From Flaviaesturariibacter aridisoli (GTDB lineage: Bacteria > Bacteroidota > Bacteroidia > Chitinophagales > Chitinophagaceae): 49,450 nt of DNA. The notes under the pieces were generated by a model, which saw only the letters and a list, made by a program, of their open reading frames with translations, was not told where the DNA came from and ran no database searches. Position 1 is the stretch's first letter; every line of letters begins with the position of its first letter. Where the stretch lies: the NCBI RefSeq assembly GCF_004343705.1, contig NZ_SKFH01000019.1, positions 1 through 49,450 of the forward strand. The letters are read 5' to 3'. Below are positions 8,134 through 16,339 of the stretch, piece by piece. Position numbers and translations under genes: made by a program.

Positions 8134-8823
8134 ATGCCTTCCCGGAGCGCGATACAGGTGGCGGTAGACGCCGTGTTGTTTGGTTATGCCAAAACTGAGG
8201 GCGTGTCGGTGCTGCTCATTCGCCGTAAATACGCGCCCTTTGAGAACCGCTGGGCGCTGCCCGGCGGCTTCGTTCAGCCCGACGAATCGCTCGAGACGGC
8301 GGTGCGCCGCGAGCTGGAAGAGGAAACGGGGGTGCGGGTGCAATACCTCGAGCAGCTTTTCACCTTCGGCGACCCCGGCCGCGACCCCCGGCAGCGCATT
8401 ATCTCGGTGGCTTATTTCGCCCTCGTAAAAAGCAGCCGCTACCAGGAGCTGCGCGCCAGCACCGATGCCGAGGAAGCGCAATGGTTCCCGATCGGCGCCC
8501 TGCCCAAGCTGGCCTTCGACCACAAAGACATCGTGCGCTGCGCCGTGGAGCGGGTGCGGGCCAAGATCCGCTACCAGCCGATCGGCTTCGAGCTGCTCGA
8601 CAAGACCTTTCCCTTCTCCGACCTCGAGCGGCTGTACAGCGCCCTGCTCGACCGCCCTATCGACCGCCGCAACTTTGCCAAGAAGATCCATGCCCTCAAT
8701 GTGCTCGATGAAACCGGCGGCGTAGCGCCCGCCGAAGGCAAAGGCCGTCCCAGCAAGCTGTTTCGGTTCAACCGCAAGCGCTACGAAGAGCTTGTGCGGA
8801 GCGGCATCTCCTTCGAGATCTAG
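8134..8823 (+). CDS. NrtR-type Nudix/winged-helix regulator of NAD metabolism
   Basis: A 229-residue protein with an N-terminal Nudix domain (about 8-145) and a C-terminal winged-helix region (about 160-225, with DRRNFAKKIHALNVLDETGG and a basic GRPSKLFRFNRKRY wing). This two-domain layout is that of NrtR, the Nudix-related repressor that senses ADP-ribose or related compounds in known cases. The Nudix box is complete (G-x5-E-x7-RE-L-E-EE-T-G-V), so hydrolase activity cannot be excluded. It sits before nadM-Nudix and the NAMPT gene, whose promoter carries two palindromes, so local repression is a strong inference. ATG at 8134 follows the -7-like box by 5 nt. Confidence 0.82.
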   Translation: MPSRSAIQVAVDAVLFGYAKTEGVSVLLIRRKYAPFENRWALPGGFVQPDESLETAVRRELEEETGVRVQYLEQLFTFGDPGRDPRQRIISVAYFALVKSSRYQELRASTDAEEAQWFPIGALPKLAFDHKDIVRCAVERVRAKIRYQPIGFELLDKTFPFSDLERLYSALLDRPIDRRNFAKKIHALNVLDETGGVAPAEGKGRPSKLFRFNRKRYEELVRSGISFEI

Positions 8824-8974
8824 CGAACGCAGATCTTATAGGATTAGTAAGATGATAAATGATTCATCGGTGCTCATTTTCGTACCCATACATCGATTAT
8901 GGGCACGTTTGCCTGCGCTGGAAAGCTGGTAAAAACCTGCGGTAATCCGAAGAATCCTCCGAATCTGCTCCGTG

Positions 8975-9000
8975 CCCCGCAGGAGGCGGGGTTCCTTCTC
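8975..9000 (+). terminator. Possible weak terminator after the nrtR-type gene
   Basis: CCCCGC (8975-8980) pairs with GCGGGG (8986-8991) and is followed by TTCCTTCTC. The stem is short and the tail mixed. The stretch 8824-9002 also has CCCATA/TATGGG inverted arms (about 8885-8903) and no gene. Confidence 0.3.
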
Positions 9001-9002
9001 TA

Positions 9003-9025
9003 TTTAGCGTAAAAATGACGCAAAA
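9003..9025. promoter_or_regulatory. Operator 1 upstream of nadM-Nudix
   Basis: TTTAGCGT and ACGCAAAA form an inverted repeat with a 7-bp spacer. It adjoins the proposed -33 element at 9026. Probable site for the NrtR-type protein encoded just upstream (inference). Confidence 0.6.
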
Positions 9026-9057
9026 TTTGGCCGGCAATTTGTTCCGTTCTAATTTAG
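9026..9057 (+). promoter_or_regulatory. Promoter of nadM-Nudix/NAMPT operon
   Basis: TTTG (9026-9029) and TAATTTAG (9050-9057, one mismatch to TAnnTTTG) are 20 nt apart. The promoter is framed by operators 1 and 2. Confidence 0.45.
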
Positions 9058-9075
9058 TGTAAAATATACGCAAAA
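9053..9075. promoter_or_regulatory. Operator 2, overlapping -7 box and start codon
   Basis: TTTAGTGT, 7-bp spacer, ACGCAAAA: the same palindrome as operator 1, exactly 50 bp downstream. Its last base is the A of the ATG at 9075, so bound protein would block both RNA polymerase and start-site access. Confidence 0.6.
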
Positions 9076-9998
9076 TGGAACCCGCAGCTGTGATTGTCGC
9101 CCGCTTTCAAACACCCCGCCTCCACGAAGGCCACCGCTTCCTGGTAGAAACAGTAGGGGCGCGCCACCGCAAGCTGGTGGTAGTGCTGGGCGTGGCACCC
9201 CTGAAAGGCTCCCGCCGCGATCCCTTCGACTTCTTCACCCGCGAGCGCATGCTCCGCGCCGCCTGGCCCTCGCTCACCGTTTTGCCGCTGCCCGATCATC
9301 CCAGCGATGCCGCCTGGTCGCAGGGCCTCGACCGCCTGCTGCAGCAGGCCTTTCCCGGCGAGTCCTTCCTGCTTTACGGCAGCCGCGACTCCTTTCTTCC
9401 GCACTACTCGGGCAGCCTGCCCGTGTGCGAGCTGCCCGCGCAGGAAGGACCCTCGGCCACCGAGCTCCGCCGCGATCTTGCCGGCGAGGTTCGCGACAGC
9501 GAAGACTTCCGCTGCGGCGTCAACTATGCCTGCCAGAACAGGTACCTGCAGGTGTTTCCAACCGTTGATGTGGCGCTGCTGCGCCGCGGCCGCAGCGAAG
9601 TGCTGCTGGGCCGCAAGGCCGGGCGGAAGGAATGGCGCTTTCCCGGCGGCTTCGCCGACCCTGCCGATGCCTCCTTTGAAGAAGCGGCCCGCCGCGAGCT
9701 TGCCGAAGAATGCGGTAGCCTCGAAACCGGCACGTTTCAATACCTCGGCTCGGCCCGCATCGACGACTGGCGCTACCGCCCGGTACCCGACAAGATCGTG
9801 ACGCTCCTTTTCGCCACCGACCTCCTGTATGGCACGCCCCGCGCCGCCGACGACCTCGAGGCACTTTCCTGGTTCCCGCTCGCGGAGCTCGATGCACGGG
9901 ACGTTTCCGGGGCGCTGGCTTCCGAACACGCACCCCTCTTTGCGCTGCTGCGCGGTGCGCTGACCCAACAACCCGATTCCTCACTTCAAAAGGTTTGA
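9075..9998 (+). CDS. nadM: Bifunctional NMN adenylyltransferase/Nudix hydrolase
   Basis: A 307-residue fusion. Residues about 1-150 form the nucleotidyltransferase domain: ARFQTPRLHEGH holds the HxGH motif, RRDPFDFFTRERM the substrate loop, and SATELR the C-terminal ISSTEIR-like block. It should join ATP and NMN into NAD. Residues about 165-300 are a Nudix domain with RE-x2-EE-x-G intact (RRELAEECG), although the upstream Glu of the Nudix box is displaced by a two-residue insertion. Known NadM-Nudix proteins hydrolyse ADP-ribose with this part. The gene is 1 bp before the NAMPT gene and lies behind two operators, so synthesis of NMN and its conversion to NAD appear co-regulated. Confidence 0.85.
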   Translation: MEPAAVIVARFQTPRLHEGHRFLVETVGARHRKLVVVLGVAPLKGSRRDPFDFFTRERMLRAAWPSLTVLPLPDHPSDAAWSQGLDRLLQQAFPGESFLLYGSRDSFLPHYSGSLPVCELPAQEGPSATELRRDLAGEVRDSEDFRCGVNYACQNRYLQVFPTVDVALLRRGRSEVLLGRKAGRKEWRFPGGFADPADASFEEAARRELAEECGSLETGTFQYLGSARIDDWRYRPVPDKIVTLLFATDLLYGTPRAADDLEALSWFPLAELDARDVSGALASEHAPLFALLRGALTQQPDSSLQKV

Positions 9999-9999
9999 T

Positions 10000-11442
10000 A
10001 TGAAAACGAATGAGAACATCGCCCTGCTCGCCGACGCCTACAAGTACGCACACCACAAGTTGTACGCACCCGGCACTACGCGGATCTACTCGTACCTTGA
10101 AAGCCGCGGCGGCGCCTTCGATGCCACCGTCTTCTTCGGGCTCCAGTATTTCCTGAAGCACTACCTCGAAGGCCCGGTGCTGACCACCGAAAAAGTGGAC
10201 GAGGCCGCGGAGCTCCTCCCGCAGGTCTTTGGCCGGGCCGACGTATTCGAGCGCGCGCGCTTCGACTATATCGTGAAGCGACATGGTGGCCGCCTCCCGG
10301 TGCGCATCCACGCGGTGCCCGAGGGCAGCCGCATCCCGGTGCACAACGTGCTGATGACAATTGAGAATACCGACCCGCAGTGTTTCTGGCTCACGAATTT
10401 TTTGGAATCGCTGCTGATGCAGGTTTGGTACCCGTCCACCGTGGCCACCCTGTCGGGCGCCGTGCGTGCCATCGTGCAACACTACTTCGATACGACGTCC
10501 TCGGCGGGCGCGCAAGACAGTATCGACTACGTGCTCAACGACTTCGGCTTTCGCGGTGTGTCGTCGGTGGAAAGCGCCGGTCTCGGCGCGGCGGCGCACC
10601 TGCTGCACTTTAAGGGCAGCGACACGCTGGCCGGCTCGATGCTGCTGCGCCGCTATTACGGCGCGGCAGGCATGCCCGGGCAATCGGTGCCCGCCACCGA
10701 GCACTCCGTGTGCACGCTGCTGGGCGCCGAAGGCGAGCTCGACGTATTCCGCCACGCGCTCAACACGTATCCGGATGGCATCCTTTCGGTGGTATCCGAC
10801 TCATACGACATCTTCCGCGCCTGCACCGACTACTGGGGCGGCGCCCTGCGCGAGCAGGTGCTGGCCCGCAAGGGAACGCTGGTGATCCGCCCCGACAGCG
10901 GCGATCCCGTATTTACCTTGCTCCGTGTGTTCGACCTGCTGCTGGAGCGCTTCGGTTTTACCGTGAATGAAAAAGGCTACAAGGTGCTGCCGCCGCAGGT
11001 GCGCGTGCTGCAGGGCGACGGCATCAACCCCGAGTCCATCCGGGCCATCTACGGTGCCCTGCAACTGAACGGCATCAGTGCCGAAAACCTGGTGCTCGGC
11101 ATGGGCGGCGCCTTGTTGCAAAAGGTGGATCGCGACACGCAAAAGTTTGCGCTGAAATGTTCCTGGGCCGAAGTGGCAGGCCGCGGCCGCGACGTACGCA
11201 AGCAGCCGGTTGAACTCGACGCGAAAGGCTCGCTGCATCGCTCCTTTAAAGAGTCGAAGGGCGGGCGCCTGAAGCTGGTGCTCGATGAAGGCCGCTATCG
11301 CACGGTGCGCGAAGGCGCCGGCCCCGCGCTCAACAACGAATTACTCCCGGTATTTGAGAAGGGTATGTTGCTGAACGAACAGCGTTATGCCGACATCCGC
11401 GCCCGCGCGCTGGCGCCGCAGGAAAAGCTGTGCTTTGCGTAA
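10000..11442 (+). CDS. nadV: Nicotinamide phosphoribosyltransferase (NAMPT/NadV)
   Basis: A 480-residue enzyme that condenses nicotinamide with PRPP to NMN. It aligns along its length with the eukaryotic NAMPT pattern: FGFRGVSSVESAGLGAAAH, the substrate Asp in FKGSDTLAG, the catalytic His in PATEHSV, SVVSDSYDIF, RPDSGDP, QGDGIN and MGGALLQK followed by FALKCSW. Length is typical. It begins 1 bp after the NadM-Nudix stop, so the two are translated from one message, and the products work in series (nicotinamide to NMN to NAD). Such NAMPT plus NMNAT pairs also occur in phages; whether this copy is phage-derived cannot be told from the sequence. Confidence 0.93.
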   Translation: MKTNENIALLADAYKYAHHKLYAPGTTRIYSYLESRGGAFDATVFFGLQYFLKHYLEGPVLTTEKVDEAAELLPQVFGRADVFERARFDYIVKRHGGRLPVRIHAVPEGSRIPVHNVLMTIENTDPQCFWLTNFLESLLMQVWYPSTVATLSGAVRAIVQHYFDTTSSAGAQDSIDYVLNDFGFRGVSSVESAGLGAAAHLLHFKGSDTLAGSMLLRRYYGAAGMPGQSVPATEHSVCTLLGAEGELDVFRHALNTYPDGILSVVSDSYDIFRACTDYWGGALREQVLARKGTLVIRPDSGDPVFTLLRVFDLLLERFGFTVNEKGYKVLPPQVRVLQGDGINPESIRAIYGALQLNGISAENLVLGMGGALLQKVDRDTQKFALKCSWAEVAGRGRDVRKQPVELDAKGSLHRSFKESKGGRLKLVLDEGRYRTVREGAGPALNNELLPVFEKGMLLNEQRYADIRARALAPQEKLCFA

Positions 11443-11456
11443 GTGGAGAATCCCGA

Positions 11457-12692
11457 TCAGGCGGCCTGTTCTACACCGGCGCGTTCGGCTGCAATCCGCC
11501 CGTTGAGCCGGTGGTAGCCAAGCCCGGCGCCCGCCAGCAACAGCGTCAGCAGCACCCAAAGCAAGCCATAGCCCCAGCGTTCGGCAAGGAAGAACCCGCC
11601 TGCCGGGCCAATCACCTGGGCGCAGCTCCAGCAAAGCGTGTAGCCGGCGGCAAATTGCCCGCGGTTGCCTTCCCGGGCGCGGCTGTTCACAAAGGCATTG
11701 ATAAAGGGCAGCGCGAACATCTCGCCGGCGGTAAAGAACAGCATCGACAGTAAGGCATTCAGCAGTGCGGTCGTCGCCGGCAGCAACAGGAAAAGATAGG
11801 AGGCGCCGAGCAGCAACGCGCCGAGAATGGCGAATTGCAGCGGGGCGCGCCTTTTCTCAATGCGGCTGATCAGCACCATCTCGAACAGCGCGATGAGGAT
11901 ACCATTGAACCCGAGCACCAGCCCGATGGTGGATTCGCGCAGCCCCCATTGTTCTTTGAAGAAGAGCGGGCCGATGCGGAACATCAGGAAGAAGCAGGTA
12001 GCGAACAGGGTGGTGACGGCCATGAATCGGAGAAACAGCGCGTCGTGCCAGATGTGTGCGCCCTTGCGTACCGCGGCGCGCGCCGCTTTCATCGCCGCCC
12101 GCAGCGGCGGAAGCAGGATCCAGAGCGTAATGCCTGCCAGCACCGAAATGCCTCCGTCTACCACAAACAGCAGGCGGTAGTCGACCGATGCCAGGAGGCC
12201 GCCCAGCGCCGAGCCTACCGCCCAACCGATATTCATGGCGAGGCGGTTGAGCGCGTACGATCGGGTATTGGTGCCCGGCTTCGCATAGGCATGCGTGGCC
12301 GCGAAGTTGGCCGGCCGGAAAGCTTCTGTAAAAAACGGGATCACCAGCGAGAGCGCGCACAGCGTAGGAAAATGCGTGACCCGTGCGAAGAGCAGAAACA
12401 ACGTGCCGCCGAGGAGGAGGGCGCCCACCTGTACGGGGCGGTAGCCGACGCGGTCGGTGAGGAGTCCGCCGATGGCTGCGCCGGCGATGGAGCCGACGCC
12501 GAACAGGGTAATGACAAGCCCCGCATCGGTGGCTGGGCGGTGCAGGTGTTGCGTCACATAAAGGCTCATAAACGGCACGGCCATAAAGCCGCAACGGTTG
12601 ATGAGGATCACCGTGGCCAGCAGCCAGGTTTCGCGGCTGAGGCCGGAGAACGACTGGCGATACGATCGGAATACCTGTCGGAGCAAACGCAT
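11457..12692 (-). CDS. MFS transporter (DHA1-like)
   Basis: An inner-membrane protein of about 411 residues with 12 predicted helices. The loop between helices 2 and 3 has GGLLTDRVGYRP, the MFS signature (GxLxDRxGxRP). Overall it resembles the MdtG/MdtH drug-efflux group, but the substrate is not readable. ATG 12692 is chosen because TAGTTTTG, an exact -7 box, ends 6 nt upstream; the in-frame TTG at 12701 lies inside that box. It converges on the NAMPT gene with 14 bp between stop codons. Confidence 0.85.
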   Translation of the reverse strand: MRLLRQVFRSYRQSFSGLSRETWLLATVILINRCGFMAVPFMSLYVTQHLHRPATDAGLVITLFGVGSIAGAAIGGLLTDRVGYRPVQVGALLLGGTLFLLFARVTHFPTLCALSLVIPFFTEAFRPANFAATHAYAKPGTNTRSYALNRLAMNIGWAVGSALGGLLASVDYRLLFVVDGGISVLAGITLWILLPPLRAAMKAARAAVRKGAHIWHDALFLRFMAVTTLFATCFFLMFRIGPLFFKEQWGLRESTIGLVLGFNGILIALFEMVLISRIEKRRAPLQFAILGALLLGASYLFLLLPATTALLNALLSMLFFTAGEMFALPFINAFVNSRAREGNRGQFAAGYTLCWSCAQVIGPAGGFFLAERWGYGLLWVLLTLLLAGAGLGYHRLNGRIAAERAGVEQAA

Positions 12693-12698
12693 GGGGCA

Positions 12699-12706
12699 CA
12701 AAACTA
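12699..12706 (-). promoter_or_regulatory. -7 box of the MFS gene
   Basis: TAGTTTTG matches TAnnTTTG and stands 6 nt before the ATG at 12692, suggesting a leaderless mRNA. Confidence 0.5.
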
Positions 12707-12760
12707 GGCACCGGTGCCCGCCCCGAACCGCGGGAAAGTGTATATTTCACAAAACCGTTT

Positions 12761-13044
12761 ATGCGACTGCTTCGTTTGCTGGTGCTCGGCCCCCTATTAA
12801 CCTGCGCCCAGTAACCGGGCGCCCCTGCCGGCTGATGCGCAATGTGCTGATGAGCCTCTGGGAGATCAGCGACGGACAAACCCCCGAGCTCATGGCGCTG
12901 TTCACCCGCTACCTGGTCAACGAAGGAAAGGGGCAAACCTATTTTTCCTACGAAGCCTTGCGCCGCGCGGTGCTGGAGTACAAAAAAAAGCAGCCCGATC
13001 CTTATTCCTGGGCTGCTTTCTCCATGTGCGGCGTACCAATCTGA
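12761..13044 (+). pseudogene. Remnant of a secreted CHAT-domain protein
   Basis: The 5' part encodes a signal peptide, MRLLRLLVLGPLLTCAQ, closed by a stop at 12812. In another frame follow about 70 residues with the end of a CHAT (caspase-like) domain: NVLMSLWEISDGQTPELMALF and, at the C-terminus, PYSWAAFSMCGVP. The His/Cys catalytic blocks, expected upstream, are absent. The simplest reading is a gene that lost its centre by deletion and is now frame-broken. It lies divergent to the MFS gene; TATATTTC upstream (12741) may be the old promoter box. Confidence 0.65.
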
Positions 13045-13047
13045 GCG

Positions 13048-14397
13048 CTATTTTTTCAACACCACGTATTGGTACGGCTGCAATGTCATGCTGCTGCCTA
13101 CCGTCAGGGTGCCGCTCTCGAGCGCGTTGTTCCAGGAGCCTGCCAGCGCAGCATCCAGGCTGACCGTCTGCACGCTGTTGCGCGTGTTGACCAGCACCAG
13201 CAGCTGCTGCGTGTTGTAGCCACGCGTATACACAAGTACGTTGTTGTCGGGATAGGTTTGCAGCGTACCCCGGCGGGCTGCATCGGAGCTGCTGTAGGCG
13301 GCCATCAGCTTCGTATAGGCCTGCAGCGTGGCGGGATTAGCGTTCCAGTCGATCGTGCCGCCGGTATACACCGAGTTGCTCGGAACACCTACTTCCTGTC
13401 CGCCGTACAACAGCGGGTTGCCGGGCAGGAAGAGCGTGGCCGCTTCAGCAGCAAGTGCCCCGGTGGGTCCGCCGTAGCTGGTGGCCGGCGTGCTGTTGCC
13501 CATTTCGTCGTGGTTGGTAATGAAGCGCAGTTTGCGCTTGCCGGCGGGCACGGTGCTCCACTCGGCGGCGCTTGCGGTGAACAGGTTGGATGCGTTCTGC
13601 CCGTTGTGAAACACGCCGTAAAGCGCTCCCAGGTAGTTCCAGCTGAAATTGAGGTCAAACCCGGCGCTGAAGTGATCGGCGCGCGCGCCTTCGGCCAGCA
13701 TGATGAGGCGGGGCTGCACGCGGCGCAGCGAGTCGATGGCCTGCTGCCAGAAGTCGGCGGGCACATAGTCGGCGGCATCGCAGCGGAAACCGTCCACGCC
13801 GGCCTGCTGCACCCAGTATTTCATGGCGCTGATCATCGCTTGGCGCATATCGGTGTTCGCGTAGTTGAGATCGGCTACATCATTCCAGCCGGTGCCCTGC
13901 GGCGACACTACTTGGCCGTTTACCTGCGTGTACCACTGCGGGTTGGCGGCAAGCCAGGGATGGTCCCAGCTGGTGTGGTTGGCCACCCAGTCGAGGATGA
14001 CGGCCATGCCCCGGGCGTGGGCGCCATTTACGAGGTTCTTGAGGTCATTGAGGTTGCCCAGCGAAGGGTTGACGCCGTAGTAGTCGCGCACGCAATAGGG
14101 CGACCCGATCGAATTTACCTGTCCCACGGGTTGAATGGGCATCGTCCAGAGGGTGTTGACGCCCAGCGACTTGATGGCGTCGAGGCGCGCCGTGACGCCG
14201 TTGATGTTGCGTGAGGCGCTGAAGGCGGGAGTGTTCACTTCGTAGAGTACGAGGTCTTCGTTGTCCGCACGCGTAAACGGCGTGCTGACCACGGGTGTCG
14301 GTGTGGGTGCCGGTGCCGGCGCGGGATTCGTATCTTTCTTGGAGCAAGCAGCGAGCAGCCAGAGGGCCGCCAGCAGGAGTAGGGTGCGGGGCTTCAT
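13048..14397 (-). CDS. Alpha-amylase family glycosidase, lipoprotein (GH13)
   Basis: A lipoprotein of about 449 residues. The signal peptide ends in a lipobox (LLAAC followed by SKK), and a Pro/Ala/Thr linker precedes the catalytic barrel. The four GH13 regions are present: DWVANH (region I), GFRCDAADYV with the nucleophile Asp (II), MLAEG with the acid/base Glu (III) and FITNHDEMG (IV). The C-terminal beta domain ends LQPYQYVVLKK. It should cut alpha-glucans at the cell surface or periplasm. No SusC/D genes are beside it. The start is the ATG at 14397 before the signal peptide, 5 nt after TATCTTTA, a near -7 box. Confidence 0.92.
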   Translation of the reverse strand: MKPRTLLLLAALWLLAACSKKDTNPAPAPAPTPTPVVSTPFTRADNEDLVLYEVNTPAFSASRNINGVTARLDAIKSLGVNTLWTMPIQPVGQVNSIGSPYCVRDYYGVNPSLGNLNDLKNLVNGAHARGMAVILDWVANHTSWDHPWLAANPQWYTQVNGQVVSPQGTGWNDVADLNYANTDMRQAMISAMKYWVQQAGVDGFRCDAADYVPADFWQQAIDSLRRVQPRLIMLAEGARADHFSAGFDLNFSWNYLGALYGVFHNGQNASNLFTASAAEWSTVPAGKRKLRFITNHDEMGNSTPATSYGGPTGALAAEAATLFLPGNPLLYGGQEVGVPSNSVYTGGTIDWNANPATLQAYTKLMAAYSSSDAARRGTLQTYPDNNVLVYTRGYNTQQLLVLVNTRNSVQTVSLDAALAGSWNNALESGTLTVGSSMTLQPYQYVVLKK

Positions 14398-14402
14398 TGT
14401 GT

Positions 14403-14410
14403 TAAAGATA
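14403..14410 (-). promoter_or_regulatory. Near-consensus -7 box of the amylase gene
   Basis: TATCTTTA differs from TAnnTTTG in the last base and lies 5 nt before the ATG at 14397. Confidence 0.35.
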
Positions 14411-14498
14411 CACATTGCCTTTGGCGGCCGGATGACTTTTCGGTAAAAACCCTTGCAACTGCCGGCGGCACCGGAATTGCAGCATCCCCGCAACCACT

Positions 14499-15266
14499 AT
14501 GGAACAGGTCATCGCCCTTTTAACGCTCATTCTGCTGGAAGTCGTGCTGGGACTCGACAACGTGATCTTTATCTCGATCGTCGCCGCTCGCCTGCCCGCG
14601 GCGCAGCAACAAAAAGCGCGGCGTCTTGGTCTCATCCTGGCCATGTTCCTGCGCCTGGCCCTGCTCGGCGTGATCTCGCTCATTCTTAAACTTGAAGGCG
14701 ACCTCTTTCGCTTTATGGGCCAGGGCATCTCGGGCAAAGACCTCATTCTCATCGCCGGCGGCCTGTTCCTGATCTACAAAGCGTCGAAAGAGATCTGGTA
14801 CAAAATGGAAGGCGAGGAAGGTGATGAGACGAAGAACATCAAGGCCAACAGCTTCCGCAGCGTTATCGGCCAAATCCTGGTCCTCGACCTCGTGTTTTCC
14901 GTCGACTCCATCATCACTGCCGTGGGTATGGTCGACCAGCTGTGGATCATGTATGTGGCGGTAATCGTAACCGTTACGATCATGCTGTTTGCGTCCGGTC
15001 CCATCAGCTCGTTCATCAACCGCCACCCGGCCTTCAAGATGCTGGCGCTGTCGTTCCTGCTGCTCATCGGCGTGTCGCTTATGGGAGAAGGCCTCGGCTA
15101 CCACATCCCGAAGGGCTATATCTATTTCTCGATGGCGTTTGCCCTCGGCGTAGACATTCTGCAGATGCGTATGAAAGGCGGGAAGGTGCCGCCGGTGGAC
15201 GTGCGCGAACACTACGAAGCACCGGCTGCCGAGGCAACGGACACCGACCGCCATCCTGCGGAGTAG
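14499..15266 (+). CDS. TerC-family integral membrane protein
   Basis: A 255-residue membrane protein with about seven helices. Both halves of the TerC fold show the conserved acidic motif: EVVLGLDNVIFIS near the N-terminus and DLVFSVDSIITAVG at about 128-141. The family exports Mn2+ or other metals in characterised cases (Alx, YkoY-type). The C-terminal 35 residues are charged and cytosolic. I see no yybP-ykoY-like riboswitch in the short 14400-14498 leader. A CorA-type transporter follows on the same strand, but with its own promoter. Confidence 0.9.
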   Translation: MEQVIALLTLILLEVVLGLDNVIFISIVAARLPAAQQQKARRLGLILAMFLRLALLGVISLILKLEGDLFRFMGQGISGKDLILIAGGLFLIYKASKEIWYKMEGEEGDETKNIKANSFRSVIGQILVLDLVFSVDSIITAVGMVDQLWIMYVAVIVTVTIMLFASGPISSFINRHPAFKMLALSFLLLIGVSLMGEGLGYHIPKGYIYFSMAFALGVDILQMRMKGGKVPPVDVREHYEAPAAEATDTDRHPAE

Positions 15267-15279
15267 CGCCGACGCACGC

Positions 15280-15287
15280 TATTTTTG
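15280..15287 (+). promoter_or_regulatory. -7 box of the corA-like gene
   Basis: TATTTTTG fits TAnnTTTG. The ATG at 15315 follows 27 nt later. Confidence 0.45.
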
Positions 15288-15314
15288 ATCCACCACCACC
15301 CAAGTTTTCTATCC

Positions 15315-16271
15315 ATGATCCGCCTTTTTTATATCAACGAGCAGGGCCGCCTGACCTGGGAGAAAGGGGCCGGCCTGCTCCAGCCCACCGACTGCCAGCG
15401 CATCGTTTGGGTAGACCTGCAGGAGAGCTCGGCGGTGGAGAAGGCCACGGTGGAGCGCCACTTCGGAATCGAGCTATTCACGGCGCAGGAAGCTGCAGAG
15501 ATCGAAAGCAGCTCGCGCTTTTTCGAAGGGCACGACTACCTCGAAGGCAACAACAGCTTCATACTTTATTCCGACCGCAGCCTGGGAACCGAGCAGGTAT
15601 CGTTCATTGTACAGCGCGGTGTGCTGTTCACCCTCCGCAACGCCGACCTGAAAGCCTTTGCACTGACGGTGAAGCGCCTGAAGACACTGCGCGCCGCCAA
15701 GGAAGTGGACGGCCTCTACATGTTGCTTACGCTTATCGAATTCCAGATCGACCTGGATGCTGATTTTATTGAGCACCTGTCCCGCCTTACCACCGACATC
15801 AGCCGGAAGTTGACCAAAGAGCGCTCCTTCAAAGAGCAGGTGCTGATCGACATCACCGAGTTGCAGGAAAACACGATCCTCGCGCGTGAAAGCATTGTGG
15901 ACAAGCAACGCCTCGTGTCGTCGCTGCTCAAGAGTCACAACGTGGAGGAGTCCGACAAAGAGCGGCTGCGCGTCATCATCAAAGACATCGGCTCGATCCT
16001 GCAGCATACGCAGTTCAACTTCGAGCGCCTCGAGTACCTGCAAAATACGTTTTTAGGTCTTGTAAATATTGAGCAGAACAAGGTGATCAAGATCTTCACG
16101 GTGGTGACGGTTATCTTTATGCCGCCCACGCTGATCGCGTCCATTTATGGAATGAACTTCCGGCATATGCCCGAGCTGGGCTGGCGCGGGGGCTACCCGT
16201 TCGCGTTGGGACTGATGGTAGCAGCGTCGCTGCTTTTCCTTTGGTTTTTCAGGCGCAAGCGCTGGCTATAG
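15315..16271 (+). CDS. corA: CorA-family divalent-cation transporter
   Basis: A 318-residue protein with a long cytosolic domain rich in helices and two C-terminal transmembrane helices. The family signature is present at the end of the first helix as YGMNF, followed by the loop RHMPELGW; the second helix ends with a basic tail FRRKRWL. It should be a homopentameric Mg2+/Co2+ channel. I use the ATG at 15315, after the -7 box, instead of an in-frame ATG 30 nt upstream that would add an unconserved HHH tail. Downstream of terC; both deal with divalent metals. Confidence 0.9.
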   Translation: MIRLFYINEQGRLTWEKGAGLLQPTDCQRIVWVDLQESSAVEKATVERHFGIELFTAQEAAEIESSSRFFEGHDYLEGNNSFILYSDRSLGTEQVSFIVQRGVLFTLRNADLKAFALTVKRLKTLRAAKEVDGLYMLLTLIEFQIDLDADFIEHLSRLTTDISRKLTKERSFKEQVLIDITELQENTILARESIVDKQRLVSSLLKSHNVEESDKERLRVIIKDIGSILQHTQFNFERLEYLQNTFLGLVNIEQNKVIKIFTVVTVIFMPPTLIASIYGMNFRHMPELGWRGGYPFALGLMVAASLLFLWFFRRKRWL

Positions 16272-16339
16272 CATTGCCCGTTTGTTGAACGCTTCCCGTA
16301 ATAATACGGTACGAAGCCACACGGCACGGTCTTCGCCCG

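Noticed and set aside
14400-14498. Metal riboswitch in front of the terC-like gene
   Set aside because: The gap is only about 100 nt and shared with the divergent amylase promoter; I could not draw the paired helices of a yybP-ykoY element.
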